From assembly GCF_040712315.1 (NCBI RefSeq), contig NC_134013.1:80172001-80236000 (forward strand): DNA of 64,000 bases. The letters run 5' to 3'. The number at the start of each line of letters is the position of its first letter. The first letter of the stretch is position 1. Both the position numbers and the translations under genes were made by a program. Under the pieces are notes generated by a model. That model ran no database searches. It saw only the letters and a program-made list of their open reading frames with translations, and was not told the DNA's origin. This DNA is from Castanea sativa (taxonomy: Eukaryota > Streptophyta > Magnoliopsida > Fagales > Fagaceae). Below, in pieces: positions 45,040 to 56,734 of the stretch.

Positions 45040-45780
45040 CCCAAAACTGTTTTCTAAAAAAAACAAAAACAAAAACCAACCAAAATTAATGAGAAAATAA
45101 ACATATGAGCAAACCCCCCCCCCCTTCCACAAAGAAGAAGAAGAAGAAAGCTACACATCTAGCAAAAAAATCAAAGAAAAAATAAACCAACACGTTAGTA
45201 CCAGTGAAAGGAAAAAAGAAAAAGAAAAAGGAAGCCAACACACATTAGTAACAGAAAAAAAAAAATCAAAGGAAAAAGAAAAAAAGAAGCTTACACATTG
45301 GAGACTTGGAGGTGAATTTCAATGCTATTTTGAGAAGCTCATTTTATGAGTTTTTCCTTCTCAGTTTTTTCTCTATTTTGGGTAGAAAACTTTTTAGTGG
45401 GTCCGTGGAGAAAATACCTAAAGCTGTTTTCTAAAAAAAACAAAAACCAACCAAAATTCATGAGAAAATAAACATATGAGCACCCCCTTTCCCCAAAAAA
45501 AAAAGAAGAAGAAAGCTACACATCTAGCAAAAAAATCAAAGAAAAAATAAACCAACGCGTTAGTGCCAGTGAAAGGAAAAAAGAAAAAGGAAGCCAACAC
45601 ACATTAGTAACAGAAAGAAAAAATCAAAGGAAAAAGAAAAAAAGAAGCTTACACATTGGGGACTTGGAGGTGAATTTCAATGCTATTTTGGGAAGCTCAT
45701 TTTATGAGTTTTTCCTTCTCAGTTTTCTCTCAATTTTGGGTATAAAACTTTTTAGTGGGTCCGTGGAGAAAATACCTGAA
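45040..45780. repeat. Two-copy tandem repeat, unit about 376 bp, unit 1
   Basis: CTGTTTTCTAAAAAAAACAA occurs at about 45048 and 45424. Each is followed by ACATATGAGCA, a C-run, GAAGAAGAAAGCTACACAT, CACATTAGTAACAG and TTTAGTGGGTCCGTGGAGAA. The array lies within a larger region that begins GGGTCCGTTTGGTTGG at 44751 and may be one DNA transposon. Confidence 0.8.
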
Positions 45781-46103
45781 GCTCACTATTTATTTTCCTT
45801 CCTCTCCACCCAACCAAACACAATCTAAAAAGTTTTCCTTTTTATTTTCTCTCCAAAGTCTTCCATCTACCTTATTTCACCTTTAAACAAACACTCCTTT
45901 AGTTTAATTTACTATGCAAGCAAGGTAAACCAGGAAGAGGATCAATAATTAACTTTAAAAATTACAAGATTAAGGTTTTGTTGTTCGTTGTATTGTAAAT
46001 GTTGTTGTAATTAGATTAGGAAAAAATAAAACTATTATAATGGTTAACAAATAAAAAAATTGAAGGGATATAATTTTCCTCAAATATATATATATATATA
46101 TAT

Positions 46104-46879
46104 TGTAAGTGTACAATCACGCCTGGACCCAAAAACAAACTTGGGCTCAGGCCCAATGAGCCTTAAACAATGAAATTTGTAGAGTGTAAGTTCACAATCT
46201 AGTTTAGTAGTGTTCGAAGGTTGATGAACAGGCTAGAATGTTACAGTATTTGCAAACAATGGACAAATAGGGCAAATAAACCTCCTCGGACGTAAGCCGA
46301 TGACGATTTATGTATTATTTCTCTTTTTCTTTCAAAGATTACAGTTCTTAGTTATTCTCTAATTCTCAAAAAAAAAAAAACCCTTCCCTTTACTCTCTTC
46401 ATTTTTTCTTTAAATACTTCTTCTCCTTCCTTCTTTATCCCCGTGTCACACAAATTACCCTATTATACACCTGTCCTATCCACCACCCTCTAGAAGTCTT
46501 CAAATGATAGCAAGAAGGCTGACTTCTACTGTTCAGAGGTTATTTCCCCATTAATGCTGCTAGAGAGGTAGATGCAGCGTCTTTAATGTGGAGGTAGCAA
46601 CCTTTTTCCCCAGATATTTCTGTTACACCTTTGCATCTAGAGGGTGTTCTAAACACCCTCTTACCCTTCAGTTTTCCCAGAGTTCTGCCTTTAATCTTCT
46701 TAGCCAGTCCCAGGGTCATTGTTGGGCTTGTCCGAGAAGACAGTACTCCTCGGACACATCCTCGGACCATTACAACGTAGACTAACTTGTGAGCCTGGAG
46801 GCCTTAATAAAAAGCAAATTGGTATCCATCAAAAAAGCCCCGAGCCCAAATGTTTATTCGGGAACTTCTACCTCCCACA
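46104..46879. mobile_element. Solo LTR, 776 bp, unit 1
   Basis: It begins TGTAAGTGTACAATCACGCC and ends ACTTCTACCTCCCACA (TG...CA), flanked by TATAT at 46099-46103 and 46880-46884. The left side is an AT microsatellite, which weakens the duplication as evidence. No internal domain or second LTR adjoins it. The same element at the same site in unit 2 (62018-62795) shows it predates the duplication. Confidence 0.7.
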
Positions 46880-47176
46880 TATATAGAAGAAAAAAAAAAT
46901 CGATTTGTGTGATAATATTCAATACTACATGTATTTTTTGATTGTGACATTGATGACCTTTCTATATTTGTTTTGGCTGAGTAGATAAACTTTCTATTTA
47001 ATACTGGTGAGAGGTAAAAATCTATGTAAACCTCATAAAAGGTTGATGACCTTATTAAGAATAACTCTTTATTAGCTATTGTGACCCTTCAATAAATTTA
47101 AATTATTGAGGGGAGCTATAAATTAAAATTTTATAGTATTTTTTTAAAAAAGTCACATATTTTTTTTGAAAAACAA

Positions 47177-47177
<1 letters not shown>

Positions 47178-47209
<32 letters not shown>
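47178..47209. repeat. (AC)n(AT)n microsatellite, short allele
   Basis: An AC run followed by about five AT units. The unit 2 counterpart at 63100-63144 has a much longer AT part. Confidence 0.85.
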
Positions 47210-48201
47210 AGAAGATGATGAGATAAGGGAATGAACTCACACGCCAATACCAACAAAAAGTCACATCTATTGGTCCAAAAAAACTACATTTATCACATAA
47301 ATGGATGCAATAAGAATTTTGAAAATGAAACCAAATTTGATGGATTACCAAAATAAAATTTTCAAAATTGATAGACCATAATGAAAATACCCCACTCTCT
47401 AATTGGTTTCATTTTCAAATTTATTTTTTCATGTCCTATATTTACTGAAGGGTCACATTAGTTACAGGCATGAACGAATCAAATGAAAAATTTCAGACTC
47501 AAAGAATAAAAATAAAAATAATCACAATCTATCAACAAAAAGAAGAAAGTACTCTTAAATCTTAATTAATAAAAATCTAATAAGAACAACCAATGACGTA
47601 GTGGGCCTGTGGCTTTCGTAAAGAGCGAGGAACCTGAAAGATACTTCACAAAAAGCACTAGACTTAGGGTGAGTTTGGTTGGGCTTTTTAAAAAAGTGCA
47701 TAATGAAAAAGTTGAGTTTTGAAAAAGTGCATAATGAAAAAGTGATTTTTCAAAAAGCTGAGTGTTTGGTAAAAACTGTAAAAGTTGCAGTTTGAGGGAC
47801 AAATTACCAAAAAGGACAATGTATATATAAGGGAGTTTATTTCATACTTATAATTCAACTACTTCATATACTTACTAAATAATAATAATAATAATAAATT
47901 TATATTATTAGTATTATTTTAATAATGTTTGGGCAATTATTCTTTTTTAGTGGCATAATTATTTGTTATTACCATTAATGACTTCTTATTAATATTAATT
48001 AAATCTAAACAATTTTCATCATCATGAAACACAAAATGAAAATGTAAAAAGATGATAAAATATACACCAATAATCCAAGTTTAAATTGTGCTATATAAAA
48101 ATGTAAAAAGATATAAAATACATACCAATAATCCAAATATAAATTGTACTACATGATATTATACAAAAAAAAAAAAAAATACAACTACTAATTATTACCC
48201 C

Positions 48202-49768
48202 CTAAATAGAAATTGCAATGGAATCACGAAGAACCACCATTGCAGGATCTGTTAAAGTTCCTGAGTTTTGCTCATAACTGCTACATGCTTCACTATTACG
48301 TTCTCTTCTAGAAATTGAATCTTCATTGGCATTTATGAACTCCCTATCATCCATATCATTTAGTCTAACAAAATTATGAAGAGCCATAGTAGCAGATACA
48401 ATAAGTATTTGGATATGGAATGGAAAAGATGACATGTTTCTAATAATTCTCCATTTATTCTTCCACACACCAAAAGTGCGCTCAATCACACATCAAAGAG
48501 ATGAGTGAGCATAATTAAATTTTTCATGTCTAGTTCTAGGGCCTCCACCTCTCCTTCAAAAGTCCTGAAGATGGTATGATATCCCTTTGTATGATGCCAA
48601 ATAGCCTTGCATCATTGGGTATCCAAAATCAACTACATAATATTTCCCTAAACAAAGAAATTCAATTGTATTAAACACACACACACAATATGTCATTATA
48701 ATAAACAATTTATTAACCAATTACAAACCTGGTGGTGGGTGCGGAAAGTTGTTACTTTGTGTACGAATAGTATCAAGAAAAATGTGGGTGTTGTGTGCTG
48801 CACCTTCCCATCCAGACAAAACAAATGTGAATAACATATCAAAGTCACATGCAGCCATCACATTTTGGGTTGGATATCCCTTTCTTCCAAAGTATGGAAT
48901 GGACTTCTCAGTAGGTACAATCGCTATAACATGTGTGCCATCAATCGCACCAATGCAATCCTAATAAAAACATTAATAGTTTTCAGTTCCACATGCATTG
49001 TATTATCTTATAGACAATAACACTTATTCAAATATACAATAGTACACATACTTTGAAATGTGGCCAATAAATTGGATGGTCTTGTATTTTGGTTGGAACT
49101 TCACTAAAAGTTGGATCCGAATGCTTTACATATGCTTCTGCAAAGCGAGCACCTAACAGAGTGATCATCTTCTCAAAATGTCTACTTATGGTTTCACCCG
49201 AATGCTGAAATAATTCTTGAACCATTCGGTTACATGTTCCATGACCAAGTATCACTAAACAGATTGCCACTAACTCTTCTAACCTTATATTCCTTGAATG
49301 TTGAAGTCCAAAGTCACGTTGTAAAACTTGACACAAATTATGAAACACCTCATTTCTCATTCTAAACATATTGTAACACAAAGTCTCATTACCTTCCATA
49401 CAGCGTCTCAGCCAATCCCACCCCGTTTGTTCAGAATCATGACAAGGAGTCTTATTAATGTACTTATTGAAATATGTCACAACTGCTTCACAGGTAACTG
49501 TCACAAGCTGGTAAAACTCCTCGTTAGAATTGTCATTACTATCATCACTGTCAGAATCACTATCACTGTCATCATCACTGTCACTACTTTCAACATCATC
49601 ATCACCATCATTGTTATCACCATCATTATTATTGTCCGCACCATCATTATTATTGTCAACATTGTTATAATCACTACCATCATGATCATCACAATAATTT
49701 CTGTAATCCCCATCCATTAATAGTTCCATAAAATGGCCACTCTCATGAGTACCATTATAATCATCCAT
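48202..49768 (-). pseudogene. PIF/Harbinger transposase (DDE_Tnp_4), decayed
   Basis: Three phased exons: 49052-49768, 48729-48960, 48202-48647. The N-terminus is extremely Asp/Asn/Ser-rich. The helix-turn-helix region (LEELVAICLVILGH, then NRMVQELFQHSGETISRHF) leads into the catalytic domain: DCIGAIDGTHV carries the first Asp, and VIERTFGVWKNKW carries the Glu. At the expected second Asp (usual family pattern GWEG.AHD) the sequence reads GWEGAAHNTHIF, so an Asn replaces it. Two in-frame TGA codons interrupt exon 3 at 48556-48558 (after YHLQDF) and 48493-48495 (after HSSL), each where the family usually has Arg. Splice sites are all intact. An active enzyme would need nuclear import and ORF1; this copy is not expected to work. 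Confidence 0.9.
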
Positions 49769-50034
49769 ATTGGTTTCAGCTACACAACAAAATAACAAAT
49801 ATTCAATCAAGACAATTCACAACATACCAAGACAATTCACAACATCAAGTACATAACACTGTAATGAAAATTTCAAATATGTTTGTATTACACATATATT
49901 AGTCCAAAGCTAATACTAAATATCACATAACTTAGTTTAAAGTTAATACAACATAGCAAATACAACATAGTTCATACAACATAGCTAACTTAGTTTAAAG
50001 CTAATACAACATAGTTAATACCACATAAGATTAG

Positions 50035-51058
50035 TCACTTCTGCTGCCTAGAAATTATTGCTTGTAGCCACTGCAGCTGTGACTCTGGATCCTTAAAAGT
50101 TAGGAACATCTCCCTACATGACTTTTTTAGGAAGATAATGGAAGCTTCAACCACAAACGCAAAATCCACTCCAGGAAGTGCTTTCACAATCGCCATTACA
50201 TTATCAATTGAACTTGGTGACTCTCGAGAAGTACCTTCAGACCTATTCTGACATACAGTTATTAACTGACTAATACGATTGTCCAACATTGCAGCTCCTC
50301 CTATCTTCTTCTTTTTCTTCTGTGAGGGTATTGATTCACTAGCTCGCTTTTGTCCTGAACTACGTGATTGACTAGTATTTCCTTGCTGCAAACTACCAAT
50401 GTCTAAACTCATGTCACATTGGTTATCCTTAAATTCGGAGCTACCATCTGAATCACCAGCACCCTCTTTTGGCATTGTTGGAGGTAATGTACCTGAAGAA
50501 GGGGTCCATGCAGCTACCCCAGTTGCTGCAACATCCCTAAACATTATCTCAAGTTGTTCTAGATTCTGTGGACATTTCTCTCGGAATTTTTTAGCTTTGG
50601 GTAATTCCTACAAAATGTAATTGTAATTTCACTCATATAAGAATAATATAAAAAAAAAAAAAAATCTATCTCCAACTAACTACATATTAATAAAATACTC
50701 AACTCACCTTCAACTTCAGGTTCCACCAACAATCAGGAGCAGCAATCGTTCCCTTCACTGAATCCCAACCTAAACCTGTGTCAAGATTCCTCAATTTTTC
50801 CCACACTCTCCAATCACCTTTTAATACATCCCACCTACTTTTTAATTGGTCCTTATCATAGTTTTGACCGGTCTCCTCACAAAATTTGGTCACCAAATTG
50901 AACCAACCTTCGGGACTAAAGGCAGCACCTTTTGTTCTATTCCCGGCTTGAATTTGTTCCACACAAAGGTTACAAAAAGTAGTTGTCCACGATGGATTAA
51001 TATCTCAATCTGCTCTAGCCTTTTTTACCTCGGGGTTGGAAGTGGTATTTTTTCTCAT
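50035..51058 (-). pseudogene. Harbinger ORF1, Myb/SANT-like DNA-binding protein, one premature stop
   Basis: Exons 50708-51058 and 50035-50607 join in phase. The Myb/SANT-like domain covers the first exon (FCNLCVEQIQAGNRTKG, then GWFNLVTKFCEETG, then LKSRWDVLKGDW). The C-terminal exon has a Ser/Gly-rich linker, a basic SQKKKKKIGG stretch suited to nuclear import, and a conserved helical tail. Codon 18 from the ATG at 51058 is TGA (51005-51007) in the context ARAD-stop-DINPSW, where this family normally has Trp. ORF1 proteins recruit the transposase to the termini; here an intact product could only start downstream of the stop. Confidence 0.85.
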
Positions 51059-51229
51059 CTATAAAGTTAACCAACCATAAGAAAAGCAAAAAATAGAAGA
51101 TTGTAAAAAATGCAAAAAACGCACAATCAATAACATAAAAAATAAGTTTACACGTAAATGAGTGAAAATAATTAAATGTGTCAATTTGCTCAAGTAACTA
51201 GTTCATATTTTTTATTATGCAGTGCATTC

Positions 51230-51660
51230 CTAGAGTATATATGAAGTATATTATGCAGTGCATTTAGCAGCAGGCTGCTGCTGGGCATGACACGCATCGC
51301 GATGGGCATGCCCAGCAGCAGCAGCTGATGAGAGCACTATATGGCTACAATGAGAGCACTCTATAAACTTCATTTAACATTGAATTTATTTGATTACTCA
51401 TGAAAAGTTGTTCTTACTTCTTACTTTTACATTGATGTATGGTGTTTTAATGAAAAAAAAACCAAGTGATGCAGCTGCTGGGTTGTTCTTACTTCAATTT
51501 ACACTGATGCAGCTGCTGCTGCTGCTGATGGGGCATGCCCCAGCGGCAGCAGCCACTGCATCAGCTGCTGCTGCTGATGCTGCTACAGCTGATGCTGGGC
51601 AGAGGCTGGAACCAAGTCAGCCAAACAACAATTTTTGGTAAAAGTAGATCAAATACACCT
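51230..51660. repeat. CAG/CTG-rich block with strong hairpin
   Basis: Inside the Harbinger element, upstream of ORF1, is a GC-rich patch of CAG/CTG words. 51505-51563 can fold on itself: TGATGCAGCTGCTGCTG opens it and AGCAGCCACTGCATCA closes it. A related block lies at 51268-51330. Confidence 0.65.
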
Positions 51661-52324
51661 TGTTTGTTCAGATCTAAAAAAAAATTTCCCACACGTAACT
51701 TCACAATGATAATTCCCCTAAATGCAATACAAACCAACTCAAATATAACAAACTCAAAATAGAGTGACTAAACTGTTACCCAAACCCTCTTTTTTCCAGG
51801 CTATGAACAAAACATATGACACACTAAGCTAAGCACAGACACATGCAGAGTTTCATAAACATTAAAAAAAAAAAAACATCAATAAATCATAATATGGTTT
51901 CATTTTGGCCAAACAAACAAATGGGGCTTTATTTCAAAACCATTTGCAACAATTTCTAAATCCGAAACAAATGGGGCTTTATTTCATTTTGGCCGAACAC
52001 ACTATCAACTAAAGAACCGAAACAAACAAACAAAGTTAGATCAAATACACCCAATCAACAAACAAATTTCAAAACCCAATCAACTAAAGAACCAAATGGG
52101 TCATCATTAAATCTCCAAACCCTCAAAAACTCAAAAAGGTACAAATAAAGTTAGATCAAATACACCCTGTTTCAGATCTTAAAAAAAAAATTCGGATCAC
52201 TGTTGGTACCTGGTGGAATTTGGTAGCAGATCAGTCTTGCTTGGTGCTTTTTTGATCAAATGCGTACCTTCAAAAAGACTGTCTCAGATCAGAAAAAAAA
52301 ATTTAAAAAAAAAATTACAGATCA

Positions 52325-52415
52325 GAGAAAACAAAGAAAGCAGAAGACGAAGAAGAAGAAGAGGACGAAGAAGAAGAGGAAGAAGAAAGCAGAAGAGGAA
52401 GAAGAAGAAGAAGTC
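52325..52415 (+). repeat. Purine (GAA/GAG)n tract
   Basis: A near-pure GA strand of about 90 bp close to the right end of the Harbinger element. The long Arg/Lys or Glu/Lys ORFs over it are artefacts of this composition. Confidence 0.8.
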
Positions 52416-52921
52416 ACGGATGACTTACCACAGGGAGATCGGTAGCAGCACGGAGAAGGCAGAGCAGAGAAGAGATGAGAGGAATTACACAGAAATTTCA
52501 GCAAAGCAGAGAGATGAGATGGAGGGTGATTGGGTAATTTTAGGTCTCAGCTCAACGGATAGCTGAAAACGTTGATGCGCGTTTAGCTTATGGACCTCCA
52601 GACCACCATTTTAGAAATCAGCGTTTTTGCCTTTGCCTTAAAACGCAACTTTTATCTAAAAGTTACGTTTAGGCTTCACCAAACGCCCAGTCACTGCCAA
52701 CTTTATGTAAAAGCTGCGTTTTGGGTCCTAAAAGCCCAACCAAACGGGCACTTAAATGGGAATCGAATCGTGGACTTTACAGCATTCGCAAGTAAAGTCG
52801 TTCATTTCGAGGCCCACGCACAACAAATCAGTACGGAAACCTCTCTCTCTACTCACCCAAAAAAAAAAAGAAAAAAAAAAGAAAAGGGGTAACCAATATA
52901 ATTTTTTTTTTGGTAACAATA

Positions 52922-53064
52922 ATAGGAGTTAATTAGGTTATGTCAGCCCACGGGCATGACGCTTGGATTAAAACTTATCTATTAAGGATTGGCTGCATCC
53001 AAAATGGATGAGTTTTAACTCGAGCGCCCTACTCGAGGGCTGACGTAGCTTAACTAACTCCTAT
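52922..53064. mobile_element. Fold-back MITE-like element, unit 1
   Basis: The left arm ATAGGAGTTAATTAGGTTAT pairs with the reverse-complemented right end ATAGGAGTTAGTTAAGCTAC, and pairing continues through GTCAGCCC for nearly 60 bp, with an inner CGAGCGCCCTACTCG hairpin. It is present at the same place in unit 2 (63766-63922). No target duplication is clear. Confidence 0.6.
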
Positions 53065-54113
53065 ACCAAAAAAAAAATCATATGAAAAATACTAGAAATA
53101 AAAACTTAAAAAACAAAATTTACAAATTGCTTGTAATTGATTATTGGTAATAAAAATGTGATGTTATTGCTTGACTCAGATGAGAACCAGTAAGAAGCTG
53201 ACCGTTTGTAATATTGTTGTAAAATAATTTGTGTCGGTAGTATTACTCAAACATCAAAGGCTAACATATCCGAAATTTGTGCTACAATAATTCCAAAAAA
53301 TAAAATACAAATTGTGCTACTACCAGTTGGGTAGTTAGGTTTAACGCATTTTAAAACTTACTAATTTGGTATTTAAATTCTACGTGTTTTATGAGATAGT
53401 TGAAAAAAAATACGTGTTTAGAAACTACATTGACTTTAAGAACCAAATTGGTCGGTTTTAAATTTTAAATTCTGAACAAGTTTTCATGTTTCGGGATGGT
53501 GATACATGAATACCAAAATGCAAATATAAATTTCAAATTACATATAAGATAAACGGAAGACAAAAGGATTTTATTTTTTATCCAGCAGTTGAGACGCTGA
53601 ATGTAGTGTACTATTGCTTTTTTTTTTTAAAGAAAAATGTAGGGACACTCCTTTGCTCAGACTGCAAAAACTAGAGCAGCAGAGCAGCCATGGAATCCCT
53701 CCAAATAGTTTTGGTAATGCGCGCCTATCGCACTATCATATCATGATAGTGTGCCATGCCCATGATAAACCTCTACCGCGGAAATACCATGCCACCCCTT
53801 CCTCAAGAGGGAAGCACTCGGCCTATTCCAAAGAGTGGGTCACAGTTTTGAGGCTGGTCTGGTCAGGTGCTGAGACTTGAAAGATTGTCAAAATGAGACT
53901 GCATATGCTAGTACTGCTACAATGTCACATGCTCAAAAGAAAAGTTTGCAATTCCTTGTCCATTGGAAGAATATTTTGGTATCAGTCTATTCCAACATAC
54001 CATTTCAGATTTACAGCTAAATATACCTTAAGTCCTCATCACGTCTAATTTCATAACTAAATTAAATCCATGTTAAGAGCATGATTTGAACTGCAAGATA
54101 TGTCTTCGTGGTA

Positions 54114-54894
54114 AAATATGTCTCATGCTTCTCTTCCTTACTCTTTCTGGTTCTATGCTGTTCAGACAGCTATTTTTCTCGCTATTTTTCTCATTAATCT
54201 TCATCCCGCGTCTGTACTTCAGTCTCATTCTCCTTGGTCTAAGTTGTATCACTCTAAATCAACCCTTTCTCAACTTAAAGTCTTTGCTTGTGCCTGTTAT
54301 CCATATCTTAGACCTGACACTTCTCACAAACTTGAACCCAGAACCAAGGAATGCACTTTTATAGGCTATTCTGTTCAATCCAAAGGTTATTTGTGTCATG
54401 GCAGATCCACTCAAACCATTTATACCTCCAGACATGTCTTGCTCAATGAAAGTTTATTTCCTTTTGCTTCTCCCAATACATCTCATACTTCCCCTTCTGT
54501 TCCTCCTGCTTCTTCTTCTTCCATTGATCCTTTACAGCTGTCAAACTTACTACATCGTCATTCTACCAATGCTCATTCTCTTCTAGGAACTGTCCCAACC
54601 TCCACATCTCCTCACTCTACTCCTATTTCTTCTCTAGACCCACTTCCTAATTCCGTCGCTCTTCCCTCCTCTACTGTCCCATATTCTGTTCCTCCTTCAG
54701 AAGTCTTACCAACTACTCAGTCTCAACCTCCACTTCCTGTTGTCAATGTGCATCCTATGCAAACCAGGCCCAACCATGGTATTGCCAAACCTAAGCTGTG
54801 TTACCAGGCCACCATTGATTATCCCAAAACAGAACCACCAAATTTCAAAGTGGCTTCTAATTTCTAAACATCCTCAGTGGTGTTAAGCTAACAA
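54114..54894 (+). mobile_element. Ty1-copia fragment, unit 2
   Basis: Copy of the 39650-40430 fragment with the same internal open frame (54118-54867) and the same frameshift after EPPNFKVASNF. Differences from unit 1 are a handful of substitutions (for example Thr to Ala in HPASVLQ and in NHGIAKPK). Confidence 0.85.
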
Positions 54895-55220
54895 CCATGA
54901 ATCAATCAATAGCTTAGCCTAATGGGACCAAATTTCAAATACCAAATCAGGAAAATATAAATTTAGGATGAATCAATAGCTCAAATTGCTCACAGAAATA
55001 ATATCAAATCAAAGTATCAAACTCACATATTCTAAGAAGAACAAGAAAACAAAATTGACAAGATAAACCCCATCTCATATTCTAAGAAGAAAAAGAAACC
55101 CAAAAAAAAAAAAAAAATACATCAAGTTGACAAGCATGAATCAATAGGTCAGGGGCCATTACTCAACGCTCAACAGCTCAATCAATCGGAAGCCATTAGA
55201 AAGAATGAGAATGAAATTAC

Positions 55221-55325
55221 CTGCCATATCAACAAGAAATGGACCCCCGTGGCGGCGATGGGTGAGCTCGGAAGTCGAGGGAGAGAGAGAAATGTGACCT
55301 GAGAGAGTGGTGTGGGAAACAAAAA
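55221..55325 (-). promoter_or_regulatory. Duplicated PIG-A promoter/leader exon, unit 2
   Basis: Same leader-like sequence as 40756-40860 with few changes (for example GTCCATTTCTTG for GTCGATTTCTTG), ending in GATATGGCAG and the donor GTAATTT. It is not followed by PIG-A coding exons within its own unit. It could start a transcript that splices about 16.7 kb to the acceptor at 38520, or produce a non-coding RNA. Both are inference. Confidence 0.45.
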
Positions 55326-56734
55326 TGGTGATTAAAATGAAACAACGGACTCGGTGTCTTTGGTATAAAAAATAAATAAATAAAATAAACTTTTTTTTTT
55401 GAGAAAATAAATAAAAGAAACATAGATATACAGTTTTTTTAACTTTTTTTTTAATCTATTACCTAAAAAAATAATAAATAAAATTGTATGTAAGTTACTT
55501 CCGCTCAAATATTAAGGCCTTGTTTGATTGGTAAGGTTTTCATCCCTCATTATTCAATTCGCATCACTCATCTTTTACTTTTGCTAGAGCCCACACCATC
55601 TCTACTTGTTATGCTTTCTCACTTTCCATCACCCATAACTCAAAAAAATGATCTAAGGTGAGTGAAATTGAAAACAAGTTTTAATAGTTTTCGGATAATG
55701 AGTTATGAGATTTTGTAGCAATATTGTAATTTTTTAGAGCAAAATGGGTCCCTCCAATAAGTCTAGTCACATCAAATTCTAGAGAAATAATGATCACCAA
55801 CGGTCATGTGCACTGTTCACCTTCAACTTTACTACTTTTCCTTTGTTACTTTCATTCAGTTTCATTCTTTCTTCACTTTCACTCCTAGTTCTTCGTTCTT
55901 GTTTTTGAAAGGTGAGAAAAAAGTCTTCTGATAGAGCTCTCTGTTCTTGCCAAAGTTGGGTCCTAAACCTCAAAACTCATCAACTAAACCTCCACCCCCC
56001 ACTATCCGCCACTCAACCACTACCCCTATTAACATCCATGGTCTTCGGTCATCATTCTCCATTATCACTGATTTTTTGTAGTACCTACTAATGTCCCTGG
56101 TCTTCGATCGCCATTCTCCATTAACGCTGATTTTTTCGTAATATTTTTAGTAATACAATTAAACACTTGAATTTTTATTTATAAGTATTTCATCTGAAAT
56201 AATTTTATAATTATAAATTATGATTTGTATGTCATTCTATAATTTTAAAGAAACCTCTATAAAGTTTGCAGTGTGCTGTTACTTAATAAATAATTATTTT
56301 TGTTATAGGAAAAAAAAAACAACTCAAGAGAATATGAAGATATTTGAAGATGATAAAATTGAGGTAGATGGACTCGTTCAATAAAACTTGAAATAGAGGA
56401 CGGTACTGGAATAATGAATGATCAAATCATAAGGAGAAGGTGACAGATGAATGCACCGGACAAAGAATATATAAAACGGATTGATCCTTCATATTGGACG
56501 AATTCTAGCTAAACGGACACAAGGGCAATGGATATCAAGGCATCTACATGGCTTAAGTGATCACACTAGTACTATTTGTAGGGTCTTCTTCTTCTTTGTT
56601 GTACAAGTCTTGTCTAAGAGCGTACAAGAACCGTATAGCTTACTAATGATTTTTTGGCACCATCAATATTGAAATTGAATACATTAGTGATCATCTTTGA
56701 TTTGTGGCCTAAGAAAGTTTTTAAAATTGATTAA

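Larger units (their letters stand above)
47667..52751 (-). mobile_element. PIF/Harbinger DNA transposon, 5085 bp, TTA target duplication
   Basis: The left end reads GGGTGAGTTTGGTTGGGCTT, and the right end reverse-complements to GTGCCCGTTTGGTTGGGCTT; the inner 16 bases (GTTTGGTTGGGCTTTT) are identical. TTA flanks it at 47664-47666 and 52752-52754. Unit 2 has the empty site at 63599-63601 in identical flanks (CTAGAC-TTA-AATGGG). The element carries the two genes of this superfamily, a DDE transposase and a Myb/SANT-like ORF1, both on the minus strand. TTA duplications and this two-gene content are diagnostic of PIF/Harbinger. Both genes carry premature stops, so this copy cannot supply its own proteins. 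Confidence 0.95.
39011..53474. repeat. Tandem segmental duplication, unit 1
   Basis: Sequence from ATTTTTCATGTTTTGGGATG at about 39015 recurs at about 53479 and stays collinear through the copia fragment, the PIG-A leader exon, MITEs, poly(A/T) landmarks, solo LTR and fold-back element, with an offset of about 14464 bp at the start. Differences by eye are a few percent substitutions plus clean insertions. Unit 1 alone has the Harbinger element. Unit 1 ends where unit 2 begins, so the arrangement is direct and head-to-tail. Confidence 0.93.

Noticed and set aside
46099..46884. Complete LTR retrotransposon
   Set aside because: Only one LTR is present and no gag, protease, RT or primer-binding site adjoins it.
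48749..48964. Plus-strand ORF of 71 codons
   Set aside because: Antisense of transposase exon 2.
49328..49720. Ile/Thr-rich plus-strand ORF of 130 codons
   Set aside because: Antisense of the Asp/Asn-rich start of the Harbinger transposase; composition artefact.
52213..52566. Lys/Arg-rich ORF of 117 codons
   Set aside because: Translation of a GAA/GAG simple repeat inside the transposon.
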